Shown here one piece after another: positions 17,641 to 26,722 of a stretch of 64,000 nt of DNA. A program made the translations under genes and the position numbers. Position 1 is the first letter of the stretch. Each line of letters opens with the position of its first letter. Origin of the DNA: Clostridium cadaveris (GTDB taxonomy: Bacteria; Bacillota; Clostridia; Clostridiales; Clostridiaceae); the NCBI RefSeq assembly GCF_020911725.1, contig NZ_CP076620.1:356501-420500 (forward strand), given 5' to 3'. The notes under the pieces are model-generated. The model had not been told where the DNA came from and made no database searches. It worked only from the letters and a program-made list of their open reading frames with translations.

Positions 17641-17673
17641 AATAACTGCTCTTAAATGGGCAGATTATTTTTT
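17641..17673 (+). terminator. Terminator after tetR
   Basis: An imperfect stem, aataactgctc / gggcagattatt, is followed by a T run. It separates tetR from the MFS promoter-operator. Confidence 0.7.
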
Positions 17674-17682
17674 ACAACATAC

Positions 17683-17699
17683 ATACCGACAGTCGGTAT
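17683..17699. promoter_or_regulatory. TetR operator before the MFS gene
   Basis: ATACCGAC-A-GTCGGTAT is a perfect 17-base palindrome placed 16 bases before the MFS start codon, inside the expected promoter or leader region. The half-site ATACC/GGTAT recurs before tetR. Confidence 0.8.
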
Positions 17700-17714
17700 A
17701 TTAAGGGGGATTTT

Positions 17715-18950
17715 ATGAAAAATACGAATTTATTTAGTAAGGACTTTACACTTGTTGTAGCTGGGCAGATTATTTCGCTTTTTGGTAATTCAATTTTACG
17801 TTTTGCTCTTCCGCTTTATCTGTTGAGGGAAACAGGTTCTGGAGCAATTTTTGGAATTGTAACAGCATGTTCTTTTCTGCCAATGATTGTTCTATCATTT
17901 TTAGGAGGAATTTTAGCAGATAGAGTGAACAAGCGAAATATTATGGTTGCTCTTGACTTTTTAACTGCAATTATCATATTAGTGCTATTTGTTGCCATTG
18001 GTAGACTTCATATAGTTCCTTTATTTATTGTAGTTTTAATGCTTCTTTATGGAATTAGCGGAACATATCAACCAACAGTTCAGGCTAGTATTCCAGCTTT
18101 AGTTTCGGAAGAAAATATATTATCTGCTGGAGCAATTATAAATCAAATTGGTGCTTTAGCGAATCTTCTAGGGCCTATTATTGGAGGGATGCTATTTGGG
18201 GCATTTGGAATTATTCCAATTCTGATAATCAGTATCGTATGCTTTTTAGCATCTGCTATTATGGAGATTTTTATATACATTCCATTCGAACAAAGGAATA
18301 ACAGCATTGGTATGATTTCTATTATAAAGAATGATTTCTATAAAAGCACAAATTATATAAAGAATGAAAAGCCAATCCTTATTAAAATCATTGGGCTTAT
18401 TGCAATTTTTAATCTTGTTTTGACAGCAATGTTGATTGTAGGTATACCTATTTTAATTGTTGATATCCTTAAAATGAGCGATGTATTACTAGGAGTTTCA
18501 CAAGGAGTTCTTGCAATGGGGGGGCTTTGTGGAGGAATACTTACAGCTGTATTGAGCGAAAAATTAAAGCTCTCAAACTCCTATTATTTATTATTTCTTT
18601 GCAGTATATGCGTTGGAGTAATGGCTATCCCTTTTTTGCTTGATATGACAAATATGGTATGCTATGTGGTAATGACTGCCACAAGTTTTATGATAATGGG
18701 GCTTGCAACAATCTTTAGCGTACAAATGATAGCTACTGTACAAATCGAAACTCCACCAGAGCTTGTAGGAAAAGTAATTGCACTAATGATGTCTCTTGCA
18801 ATGAGCGCACAGCCTATTGGTCAAGCAATATATGGAGTAGCTTTTGATAAATTTTCAAATAATGCGGGAGCAATATTGATTAGTGTTATGATAGTATCTG
18901 TTACAATTTCAATTGTTTCAAGGAAGATATTTAGAAAAATAGATATGTAA
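17715..18950 (+). CDS. MFS multidrug-type efflux transporter
   Basis: This 411-residue protein has about twelve membrane helices. The loop between helices 2 and 3 has the MFS antiporter signature GGILADRVNKRNIM near residue 65. It resembles DHA-type exporters such as the MefA/macrolide-efflux group. The gene follows tetR and carries its own operator, so it is probably induced by its toxic substrate. AAGGGGGA gives a good ribosome binding site. Confidence 0.9.
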   Translation: MKNTNLFSKDFTLVVAGQIISLFGNSILRFALPLYLLRETGSGAIFGIVTACSFLPMIVLSFLGGILADRVNKRNIMVALDFLTAIIILVLFVAIGRLHIVPLFIVVLMLLYGISGTYQPTVQASIPALVSEENILSAGAIINQIGALANLLGPIIGGMLFGAFGIIPILIISIVCFLASAIMEIFIYIPFEQRNNSIGMISIIKNDFYKSTNYIKNEKPILIKIIGLIAIFNLVLTAMLIVGIPILIVDILKMSDVLLGVSQGVLAMGGLCGGILTAVLSEKLKLSNSYYLLFLCSICVGVMAIPFLLDMTNMVCYVVMTATSFMIMGLATIFSVQMIATVQIETPPELVGKVIALMMSLAMSAQPIGQAIYGVAFDKFSNNAGAILISVMIVSVTISIVSRKIFRKIDM

Positions 18951-18986
18951 TATATCAAGAAAAACATCTTAATTAACTTATTTTGA

Positions 18987-19032
18987 AAGTAGATAGTGAA
19001 TAATATATCTTCACTATCTACTTAAATTTTTA
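18987..19032 (+). terminator. Bidirectional terminator between convergent genes
   Basis: The perfect 14-bp stem aagtagatagtgaa / ttcactatctactt has a nine-base loop and T-rich flanks in both directions. Confidence 0.92.
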
Positions 19033-19066
19033 TATTATGATTAATCGAATCAATTTTAAATTTATT

Positions 19067-19588
19067 CTAGTTACTGCAGTTAACTAAGTTTGGGGTTAGC
19101 TCATAATCTACAGAAGATTGAAGTTCCCCTAACTGGTTTGTCCACACATTCATTTTTATAGCTACTTTCTTAAAACCGAGATTTTCATAGACGTGTTGAG
19201 CACGGGTATTCGTTAAGTTTGTATCTAATACTATCTTGTCAACATTCATTTCATCAAAAAGATAAGAGATAAGCATTTTCAAAGCTTTTGTTCCATATCC
19301 TTTTTCATGATAAGAAAAGTCACATATCTTTATTCCTATTTCGGAAGTTCCGTCTACAATTCTAAAGCTCATTTCTCCAACTGGATTGGAGTTTATCTCA
19401 ATAATGAGGGTTTTAGAATTTTCTCTATTTTGGCTGAGCCTATTTCTCAATATATTTATGTCAGTATTAAGTCCATTTGGAAAACCAGCGTGAGCCATGA
19501 TTTTTCCATCTCCCCACCAAGCACAAAGCTGCTCAGCATCATTAGGAGTAGCCTGTCTTAAGACTAAATCATCTTTCTTTAAATACAT
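19067..19588 (-). CDS. GNAT-family N-acetyltransferase
   Basis: This 173-residue protein starts with LVLRQATPNDAEQLCAWW. It has the acetyl-CoA binding loop in FSYHEKGYGTKALKML (about residues 93-108) and the typical LDTNLTNTRAQHVYENLGFKKV segment. It acetylates an unknown amine. The start has AAGGGGGC upstream. It is convergent with the MFS gene and divergent from the HAD phosphatase at 19731. Confidence 0.9.
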   Translation of the reverse strand: MYLKKDDLVLRQATPNDAEQLCAWWGDGKIMAHAGFPNGLNTDINILRNRLSQNRENSKTLIIEINSNPVGEMSFRIVDGTSEIGIKICDFSYHEKGYGTKALKMLISYLFDEMNVDKIVLDTNLTNTRAQHVYENLGFKKVAIKMNVWTNQLGELQSSVDYELTPNLVNCSN

Positions 19589-19730
19589 AAAAAGCCCCCT
19601 TTTATTGATTTAGAATTTAGGATTATATATATTAATTATAGTTGAAAGGTGGATAGTAATGTATAATAATATATAGAAAATAGTAATTTTTATGTAAATT
19701 AGACTTGCATATGTGATAGGAGCGGAGATA

Positions 19731-20333
19731 ATGATTAAAAATATAGTTTTTGATATAGGAAATGTACTTTTGAATTTTAAACCAGTTGAATATTTGAGAA
19801 CTAAGATGGAAGAAGAAAATATTAAATCAGTGAAAGAGGCTGTTTTTGATAGTCCTGAGTGGCCAATGTTAGATGAAGGTACTATAACAGAGAAAGAGGC
19901 TATAAGAGTTATAAGTGAGCGAAATGCAGAAATTAAAGACCTAGTTGAACTGGCTTTTGATAATTGGTACGATATGCTGACGCCTATAGAAAATAGTGTA
20001 AAGCTTCTTAAAGAATTGAAGGCTAAGGGATACAATCTTTATTATCTATCTAACTTTCAAGAGCTTGCTTATGATTATATCATAAAAGAATATGAATTCT
20101 TCGGATTGTTTGATGGGGGAGTGGCCTCCTTTGCAGAGAAACTTATGAAACCTGACAAAGACATATATGAAAAACTTATGGAGCGTTATGATTTAAAGCC
20201 AGAGGAGTGCCTATTCATGGATGATACTGCTTTAAACATAGATGGAGCAGAGAATGTAGGCATGAAAGGAATAGTATTTACTACAGCGGAAGATGCAATG
20301 GACAAGCTTAAGAAATTTGATGTGTTGGTGTAG
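19731..20333 (+). CDS. HAD-superfamily phosphatase, YihX/FMN phosphatase type
   Basis: This 200-residue cytosolic hydrolase has HAD motif I as VFDIGNVLLNF (nucleophile Asp near residue 8), motif II YYLSNFQ near 103, Lys in KPDKDIYE near 142 and motif IV FMDDTALNIDGAENVGM near 165. It is likely a small-molecule phosphomonoesterase such as an alpha-glucose-1-phosphatase-like enzyme. The ATG at 19731 follows AGGAGCGGAG; the GTG six codons upstream lies within that site. Confidence 0.9.
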   Translation: MIKNIVFDIGNVLLNFKPVEYLRTKMEEENIKSVKEAVFDSPEWPMLDEGTITEKEAIRVISERNAEIKDLVELAFDNWYDMLTPIENSVKLLKELKAKGYNLYYLSNFQELAYDYIIKEYEFFGLFDGGVASFAEKLMKPDKDIYEKLMERYDLKPEECLFMDDTALNIDGAENVGMKGIVFTTAEDAMDKLKKFDVLV

Positions 20334-20443
20334 GGAAGGATAAGAAGTCGTTATCTATGTGTACATCCATTGCTATAGAATAAAAGTTTAGGACATTTAT
20401 ACTACTTAGGTTATAAAAATAGAAATTTGAAGGGAACATTAAT

Positions 20444-20908
20444 ATGAGTGTTTGTAAGGAATGCTATAGTGAAGAAAATCGTACAACTCCACTAATAAAA
20501 CCAAAAGAGTGTTTAGAGAATCATAAACAATATATTTGCGGAACTTGTGGCAGATGTATTTGTATTGATAAAGACGAAAAGAGAAAGGTGCAACGATGGA
20601 ACTTTCCTTTTAAATCCTTAGAAATAGCGAAAGTATATTTAAGAACTGCGGACTTTACCATGAAAAAGCCTTGCGGAATTTATGAATTAGTTAATTCAAA
20701 AGGGAGAAAATCATACAAAATATTTGTAAGCATAGATGATTTAAAAATATATCTTAGTAAGAATAGGGATAAAATATGTGAATTAATGAAGCCTATTTAT
20801 ATAAGAGAGAAGTATGAAGAGTTTCCAAATACAAAAGTTAAACTTTTGAATGAAGAAGAAGTAGAGAGATATTTAACAGAACAATCAAAAGGTCAGAAAA
20901 AGATATAA
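20444..20908 (+). CDS. Hypothetical protein with zinc-ribbon-like cysteines
   Basis: This 154-residue hydrophilic protein carries cysteines at the N-terminus (MSVCKECYSEEN) and a CGTCGRCICID knuckle near residue 32, consistent with a bound zinc ion. The C-terminal two thirds are basic and helical. The pattern suggests a nucleic-acid- or protein-binding function, but no named family was recognised. GAAGGGAAC precedes the ATG. Confidence 0.75.
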   Translation: MSVCKECYSEENRTTPLIKPKECLENHKQYICGTCGRCICIDKDEKRKVQRWNFPFKSLEIAKVYLRTADFTMKKPCGIYELVNSKGRKSYKIFVSIDDLKIYLSKNRDKICELMKPIYIREKYEEFPNTKVKLLNEEEVERYLTEQSKGQKKI

Positions 20909-20976
20909 AAGCTTGGAAATTATTATTTAGTCTAAATGGATTAATCCATTTAGACTAATATCAATCCAAGCTTTTA
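20906..20976. terminator. Nested double hairpin between convergent genes
   Basis: Outer arms taaaagcttgga (20906-20917) and tccaagctttta (20965-20976) enclose a perfect 30-base palindrome at 20928-20957 with TTAA at its centre. A-rich and T-rich flanks make it usable in both directions, for the zinc-ribbon gene and the YitT gene. Confidence 0.85.
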
Positions 20977-21010
20977 TAAAAATCTAATACACCATAATTT
21001 TTCACCAAAT

Positions 21011-21868
21011 CTAAATGTTTTTGAATCCGCCACCTTTAACCTCAGCTATATCAAGAATATTGAAGAAAGCCTTGGGGTCTTTTTTTAGTATTTCATTTTT
21101 TAAAGCTATCATTTGACGAGACGTCACAACACAGTAAAGCATTTTCCTATTTTCATGGGTGAACTCACCAGTAGACTTTAAAGAAGTAACACTAAGATGC
21201 AGGTCAGACATAATAAAGTCTATTATCTTATCTTCTTCGTCAGTTAATATGAGCATAAGTTTTTTAGTTGAAAATCCTTTTATGACTTTGTCAAGAACTA
21301 TACTTTGAATGCACATGGATATTAGAGTATAAAGTGCTCTAGGCATTCCAAAGATTATAGCCCCAAGGATAACTATAAGGATATTTATACCAAATCCTAT
21401 GGTGCCTATATTAAAATTAGAGTTCTTTTTTCTGATAATCATAGCAATTATATCAGAACCTCCAACAGAGCCGTTTCTTAAAAATATAAGACCATATCCG
21501 AGTCCGCATAAAGCGCCTCCATATAAGCAGTATAAAAGTATATCATTAATATTTATTAAAGATGATAAAGGTTTTGTTATCATAAGAGAAACAGATAATG
21601 ATAGCATACCTATTGCTGAATATAGGGTGAAGTATCGGTCTAATTTTTTATAGCTCAATACGAAGAGTGGTATATTGAGAAAAAACAAACTAATTCCAGA
21701 AGGAAATCCTGAAATATATTCTATAATTAAAGCAATTCCTGTAGCACCTCCGCTTAAGAGCTGAGCGTGACTTAAAAATAAATTAATTCCCAGAGAAGCG
21801 ATAAGTGTACCTAAAAATATTATTGATATATCAAGCAAGAAGCTTCTATTCTTAATTAAATCTTTCAT
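21011..21868 (-). CDS. YitT-family membrane protein (DUF161 plus DUF2179)
   Basis: This 285-residue protein has about five or six membrane helices in the first 200 residues, including LGTLIASLGINLFL, SGGATGIALIIEYISGFPSG and NGSVGGSDIIAMIIRKK, the repeated YitT signatures. The final 80 residues are the soluble DUF2179 domain (VTSLKSTGEFTHENRKMLYCVVTSRQ). The function of the family is not settled; some members are linked to stress or transport. It is convergent with the zinc-ribbon gene. Confidence 0.92.
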   Translation of the reverse strand: MKDLIKNRSFLLDISIIFLGTLIASLGINLFLSHAQLLSGGATGIALIIEYISGFPSGISLFFLNIPLFVLSYKKLDRYFTLYSAIGMLSLSVSLMITKPLSSLININDILLYCLYGGALCGLGYGLIFLRNGSVGGSDIIAMIIRKKNSNFNIGTIGFGINILIVILGAIIFGMPRALYTLISMCIQSIVLDKVIKGFSTKKLMLILTDEEDKIIDFIMSDLHLSVTSLKSTGEFTHENRKMLYCVVTSRQMIALKNEILKKDPKAFFNILDIAEVKGGGFKNI

Positions 21869-21939
21869 TAAAAAACCTCACATATAAAAATTAAATAGTT
21901 TTATTATAGTTTTAAAAGAATAAGTACCTAAGAATTTCA

Positions 21940-22053
21940 TCATTTATAATCCCTATAATTATTATAGTATAAGAAGGTAAATTGGTACTTATTATAAATT
22001 GTAATTAAATTTTCTTTGCTTTTTAATTTAATTTGATTGATTATATTATTCAT
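21940..22053 (-). CDS. Possible 37-residue peptide
   Basis: An ATG at 22053 is preceded by GGAGG with a seven-base spacer and opens 37 codons (MNNIINQIKLKSKENLIT, then tyrosine- and asparagine-rich). The strong ribosome binding site is the only positive sign; the composition is what random AT-rich DNA would encode. It could be a leader peptide upstream of yitT. Confidence 0.3.
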   Translation of the reverse strand: MNNIINQIKLKSKENLITIYNKYQFTFLYYNNYRDYK

Positions 22054-22138
22054 TTAAGTACCTCCTTTTATTCAAATTATAACATATCAACAATACATCT
22101 TTATGAATATGATTTGAATTTATCTTTCAAGAAAAGTG

Positions 22139-22834
22139 TTAACCTTTGATTATACTAAATAGTTCGTTTAATTCTTTAATTTCATATGTAGGATTGATAT
22201 CATCGTAAGTATTTTCTAATGAATTAGGATTATACCAACAGTTGTCTATACCAGATTGGATGCCGCCTTTTATATCTGATGATAAGGAATCACCTACTAT
22301 AAGAGTTCTTTCAAGATTTAAATCAGGAATCCTATCAAATACATAATCAAAGTATTCCTTCATGGGTTTTTGATAACCAGTATCCTCCGATACAAATGTA
22401 TCTAGAAAGTAAGGTCTAAGTCCTGAAGCATCTATTCTTTTATGTTGAGTCTTTGAAATACCATTAGTTACAAAGTAAAGCCTGCAAAATTTACTTAAAG
22501 CTTCGCATATCTCTATAGCACCATTCATCAAGTCGTGACCTTCACTTAAAGCTGCAAGATAAAGAGTATTAAAATTTTCTCCGTCTGCAGTTATACCAAT
22601 TTCATCAAAAAGTTTTTGAAATCTAGTCTTAGTTATTATGTTTTTTTCAATTATTCCTTTTTCGAAATCTCGCCACAAACTTTTATTTATTTCGTTATAT
22701 CTCCTCTCGATATCATCGTTGAAAGGATAGCTATGATCTAAAAAAACCTTTTTTAGTGCTGATTTTTCGGCTTTTTTAAAGTCAAGTAACGTATCGTCTA
22801 TATCAAATAGTATTGTGTCATATCTTAAACTCAT
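22139..22834 (-). CDS. Noncanonical pyrimidine nucleotidase, YjjG family (HAD)
   Basis: This 231-residue HAD hydrolase has motif I TILFDIDDTLLDFKKAE at residues 7-23, motif II YFVTNGIS near 117, Lys in GYQKPMKEYFD near 153 and motif IV LIVGDSLSSDIKGGIQSGI near 178. YjjG-type enzymes dephosphorylate noncanonical or damaged pyrimidine nucleoside monophosphates as house-cleaning. AGGGGGA precedes the start. The gene stands alone. Confidence 0.9.
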   Translation of the reverse strand: MSLRYDTILFDIDDTLLDFKKAEKSALKKVFLDHSYPFNDDIERRYNEINKSLWRDFEKGIIEKNIITKTRFQKLFDEIGITADGENFNTLYLAALSEGHDLMNGAIEICEALSKFCRLYFVTNGISKTQHKRIDASGLRPYFLDTFVSEDTGYQKPMKEYFDYVFDRIPDLNLERTLIVGDSLSSDIKGGIQSGIDNCWYNPNSLENTYDDINPTYEIKELNELFSIIKG

Positions 22835-23066
22835 TGTAGAATCCCCCTTTAAACTTTATATAAGTAATAACAATTTTTAATTTATCATAAAACTTACTAT
22901 AATGCTACAAGTAGTATTAGTTTTTTTATCTATTATAAATATTATTTTCCATAGAAGTAAACAAAGTTTTAAAGCAATTAGTTTGATACTCAAAGTAATT
23001 GCTTTAAAAATATATTCATGATAAAATGTCATTTGTCCAGTACACATATTTTACGGAGGAAAACAA

Positions 23067-24005
23067 ATGAAAAAGAAAAAAATATTAAAGATTTCAATAA
23101 TATCATTTATAATGATGGTTTTTATTGCTCTTGGCTTTGTGGGAAATTACTTTTATAATCTTGCTTTAAATCCATATACATCAAAAGAAGCGATATTTGG
23201 AACAGAGGAAGAGGCGGAAGCTACAAGTGGACAACTTAAACAAGAAGATAAAGATTGGCTATTAGAAAAATCAAATTATAGTGATGAATATATAATATCT
23301 GTTGATGGATTAAATCTTCATTCTTATAAAATCATAAATAAAAATAAAACAGATAAGTGGGCTATTGTAGTTCATGGCTATACTAGTGAAGGTGTGAGAA
23401 TGAGTTCCTATGCTAAAAGATATTATGATATGGGATATAATGTTTTAATTCCAGATTTAAGATCACATGGAATCAGTGAAGGTGATTATATAGGAATGGG
23501 ATGGGATGACAGATTGGACATTATTGAATGGGCTAAAGTTTTGATTAAAGAGAATTCTAATTCAGAAATAGTTCTTCATGGTATATCTATGGGAGCAGCA
23601 ACAGTTATGATGGTATCAGGAGAAGAACTTCCTAACAATATTAAGTCTATAGTAGCTGATTGTGGATATACGTCTGCTTGGAATCAATTTGCATATCAAC
23701 TTGATGATTTATTTGGATTGCCAGCATTTCCTTTTTTACATTCGGCAGCAGTAATGGCGAAAATAAGAGCCGGATTTAATATATCGGATGTTTCAGCAAT
23801 AGAACAGGTGAAGAAATCTACAACTCCAATATTATTTATTCATGGAGATGAGGACAAGTTTGTACCATATTTTATGATGGATGAGTTATATGATACAGCA
23901 AGCTGTAGAAAAGAAAAGTTAACAATAAAAGGAGCTGGGCATGCTAAAGCTTCACAGGTTAATCCAGAAACTTATTGGAATACAATCGAAGATTTCATAA
24001 AGTGA
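23067..24005 (+). CDS. Membrane-anchored alpha/beta hydrolase
   Basis: This 312-residue protein has an N-terminal signal-anchor helix (ISIISFIMMVFIALGFVGNYFY). An extracytoplasmic alpha/beta-hydrolase domain follows. The oxyanion region is VVHGYTSEGV near residue 108, the nucleophile serine lies in LHGISMGAATVM near 173, the acid in FIHGDEDKFVP near 255 and the histidine in GAGHAKA near 290. It resembles the B. subtilis YqkD-type hydrolases. The substrate, probably an ester or lipid at the cell surface, is unknown. Confidence 0.9.
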   Translation: MKKKKILKISIISFIMMVFIALGFVGNYFYNLALNPYTSKEAIFGTEEEAEATSGQLKQEDKDWLLEKSNYSDEYIISVDGLNLHSYKIINKNKTDKWAIVVHGYTSEGVRMSSYAKRYYDMGYNVLIPDLRSHGISEGDYIGMGWDDRLDIIEWAKVLIKENSNSEIVLHGISMGAATVMMVSGEELPNNIKSIVADCGYTSAWNQFAYQLDDLFGLPAFPFLHSAAVMAKIRAGFNISDVSAIEQVKKSTTPILFIHGDEDKFVPYFMMDELYDTASCRKEKLTIKGAGHAKASQVNPETYWNTIEDFIK

Positions 24006-24018
24006 TTAATTATATAAA

Positions 24019-24050
24019 AAAGAGTGATTTTTAGAAATCACTCTTTAATT
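24019..24050. terminator. Bidirectional terminator
   Basis: The 12-bp stem aaagagtgattt / aaatcactcttt lies between the convergent hydrolase and putP genes, with A-rich DNA to the left and T-rich DNA to the right. Confidence 0.9.
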
Positions 24051-25556
24051 TTATTTAGAAAAGATCTCTTTAGAATCTATAAGTTCAAGAGAAGAATCAA
24101 ATAAATCACAAACTTCTTGTGAAGGATTTTTACTAATAAGTGATACTATTACAGCTGCAAGAAGACCACAGAGGAATCCAGGAATAATTTCATAAATACC
24201 TGTATATGATGAAAGGAACACATACCATAAGCCATCAACTAAGAATCCTACTGATATTCCTGCAATAGCTCCTGAGTAAGTGAATCTTTTCCAGTACAAT
24301 GAAAGAATGATAACAGGTCCAAATGCAGATCCGAATCCACCCCATGCACAAGAAACAAGAGCCATTATACCTGAACATTGTGGGCTATTAGCAATAAAAT
24401 ATGCAACAATTGAAATTACAATAACAATAATTCTTCCTGATCGCATCATTTCTTCATTTGAAGCATTTTTACGAATTAGTGGTTTATAAACATCAGATGC
24501 AAAAGCTGATGAAGAAGCAAGAAGCTGTGAATCAGCTGAACTCATAGCTGCAGCGATTATTGCGGAAAGAAATATTCCTGCAATGAATCCAGGGAAAATA
24601 ACTCTTACTATTTTAATAAATACAAGATTTGGATCGTTTATTATAGAATCCCCGAAGAAATGCCTTCCCATTATTCCTACAATTGATGTAAGAATCAAAA
24701 TTAAGCATGTCCACAAACATCCTATTTTTTGAGACTTTTTCATCTCCTTTTCTGATTTAATAGATATGTATCTGATTAAAATATGAGGCATTCCAAAATA
24801 CCCAAGGCCCCAACCAATGCCTGTAAGAATATCAGAAATACTTTTCCAATCAAAAGAGCCACTTGATAAAAAATTATAGTAATTTTCAGGGAAAACAACT
24901 TCAGGAGGAACATAGGAAGATGAATTCATAATAAATAAAACTATGAGAGGTGTTAAGAATAATGCACCTAACATCAACATTCCTTGAAAAAAGTCTGTCC
25001 AACAAACTGCGTTAAATCCTCCTAAAAAGGTATATGTAACAATAATTATTGTTGCTACAAGCATTGCAAGTCCAGACTCTATTCCAAGAACTAAATTGAA
25101 AATCTGACCACAGGCATAAATACTTGAAGCAGCATAAATACAGTAAACTATAATAAAAACTATAGCAGAAATTACTTGTAAAGAAATATTTTTTGTTTTA
25201 AATCGATTTGTTAAAAATTGAGGGATTGTAATAGAATCATTTGCTTGTATAGAAAATATTCTAAGCCTTGGTGCAACAAAAAGCCAAGAAGCTAGTGTTC
25301 CTAATAAAAGCCCAACAGAAATCCATACTTGACCAACACCATAAAGGTAGATTGATCCAGGAAGCCCCATAAGAATCCAAGCACTCATATCACTTGCACC
25401 AGCGCTTAGAGCTGCAACAAGACCGCTCATGTTTCTTCCACCTAAAAAATATTCTTTTTCACCTCCGCTTTTGCTTGACTTGATAAAAAAGTAAATTCCA
25501 ATGCCTATTACTAGACCAAGATATAAAATAATTGCTAAAAATTCTGATTTGTTCAT
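24051..25556 (-). CDS. putP: Sodium/proline symporter
   Basis: This 501-residue member of the solute:sodium symporter family has about 13 helices. Typical PutP segments are LGGRNMSGLVAALSAGASDMSAWILMG near residue 38, TFLGGFNAVCWTDFFQGMLM near 175 and AAMSSADSQLLASSSAFASD near 335. It imports proline with Na+. The divergent LysR gene at 25748 probably regulates it. GGAGG lies before the ATG. Confidence 0.95.
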   Translation of the reverse strand: MNKSEFLAIILYLGLVIGIGIYFFIKSSKSGGEKEYFLGGRNMSGLVAALSAGASDMSAWILMGLPGSIYLYGVGQVWISVGLLLGTLASWLFVAPRLRIFSIQANDSITIPQFLTNRFKTKNISLQVISAIVFIIVYCIYAASSIYACGQIFNLVLGIESGLAMLVATIIIVTYTFLGGFNAVCWTDFFQGMLMLGALFLTPLIVLFIMNSSSYVPPEVVFPENYYNFLSSGSFDWKSISDILTGIGWGLGYFGMPHILIRYISIKSEKEMKKSQKIGCLWTCLILILTSIVGIMGRHFFGDSIINDPNLVFIKIVRVIFPGFIAGIFLSAIIAAAMSSADSQLLASSSAFASDVYKPLIRKNASNEEMMRSGRIIVIVISIVAYFIANSPQCSGIMALVSCAWGGFGSAFGPVIILSLYWKRFTYSGAIAGISVGFLVDGLWYVFLSSYTGIYEIIPGFLCGLLAAVIVSLISKNPSQEVCDLFDSSLELIDSKEIFSK

Positions 25557-25677
25557 ACTATATATCCTCCTATGTATAAGAAAAAATTATAATTAATTGT
25601 GTGATATAAAATATGTTTGATTTTATCACTTAATATAAAGAAAAGTCAAGAAAATCTTACAAAAATTCATAGATTTA

Positions 25678-25707
25678 TTGACAAATTATAATAATTAGAT
25701 ATATAAT
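25678..25707 (+). promoter_or_regulatory. Candidate lysR promoter
   Basis: TTGACA at 25678-25683 and TATAAT at 25702-25707 are separated by 18 bases, 40 bases before the LysR start codon, in the putP-lysR divergent region where LysR binding is expected. Confidence 0.7.
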
Positions 25708-25747
25708 ATTAGAAAAACTAATATAAAAGAGGAGCGAAAGGGTTAAA

Positions 25748-26626
25748 ATGAACCTAAAAAAATATGAAGCATTTATAAAAGCTGTTGAAAAGCAATCTAT
25801 TTCTAAAGCAGCATTGGAATTAGGCAATACTCAATCTAGTGTTACTCAATTAATAAATAGCTTAGAAAAAGATTTCGGATTTAAATTAATGAGTAGAAAT
25901 AAAGGTGGAATAAAATTAACTAAAGAAGGCATCATTCTTTATGATTCAATTAAAAACGTACTTGATGCCAATAAAAATCTTATGGACACAGTTTCGGACA
26001 TTAAAAATAATGGACCAAATATTATTAGGATATCAATGTTTAAAAGTATTGCTGTTCATTGGATGCCTTGCATTATGAAAGAATTTCAAAATATGTATCC
26101 TGATACTATATTTAAACTTTATGATGGCTGTTATTCTGAAGTTGAAAACTATATTAGAAGTGGAGAAGTTGACATAGGGTTTGTTTCAATGCCTGTAGAT
26201 ATTAAATGTGAATGTATTGAAATTGCCAAAGACAGACTTCTTGGAGTGTTACCAATTGGACATCCATATGCTAAGAGTAAGACCATACCTATTGCTCAAT
26301 TTGAAAAAGAGCCAGTTGTTAGTTTGATCGACAGCACCGATAGGGATGCAAGAAGAATTTTGATTTCTAAAGGTATAAATCCTGATATTAAATTTAAAAC
26401 AGCTGATGATTATGCCATGTTATCTATGGTGGAAAATGGACTGGGTATATGCATTGCTCATGAATTAGTACTTAAAAATGATAATCATAAGATTGCAACT
26501 GTTGAATTAGATCCACCAGCATTTAGGACAATTGGAATTTCAGGAATTGATTTAGATAATGCTAAGCCAATTGTTAGAAAGTTTATTGAATATTTGATCC
26601 GGTGGGCTGAAAATAATTCTATTTAG
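25748..26626 (+). CDS. LysR-family transcriptional regulator
   Basis: This 292-residue regulator has an N-terminal helix-turn-helix (QSISKAALELGNTQSSVTQLINSLEKDFG, residues 16-44). Its periplasmic-binding-like effector domain starts near residue 92 (IIRISMFKSIAVHWMPCIM). It is divergent from putP, 191 bases away, making putP its likely target. The effector is unknown; proline is a guess from context only. Confidence 0.93.
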   Translation: MNLKKYEAFIKAVEKQSISKAALELGNTQSSVTQLINSLEKDFGFKLMSRNKGGIKLTKEGIILYDSIKNVLDANKNLMDTVSDIKNNGPNIIRISMFKSIAVHWMPCIMKEFQNMYPDTIFKLYDGCYSEVENYIRSGEVDIGFVSMPVDIKCECIEIAKDRLLGVLPIGHPYAKSKTIPIAQFEKEPVVSLIDSTDRDARRILISKGINPDIKFKTADDYAMLSMVENGLGICIAHELVLKNDNHKIATVELDPPAFRTIGISGIDLDNAKPIVRKFIEYLIRWAENNSI

Positions 26627-26664
26627 AATTCCATGTAAGCTTCTGATTTATAAATCAATAAAAA

Positions 26665-26705
26665 ACGGTATAGCAACCATAAAGTGCTATACCGTAGTTT
26701 TTTTA
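26665..26705. terminator. Bidirectional terminator
   Basis: The stem acggtatagca / tgctataccgt has a nine-base loop, an A run on the left and TTTTTTTA on the right, between the convergent lysR and MFS genes. Confidence 0.92.
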
Positions 26706-26722
26706 TACATATAATAATCTTT

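Noticed and set aside
19610-20035. 141-codon antisense frame over the HAD phosphatase start
   Set aside because: It covers the promoter and first third of a clear HAD gene and has no ribosome binding site; composition is that of a shadow.
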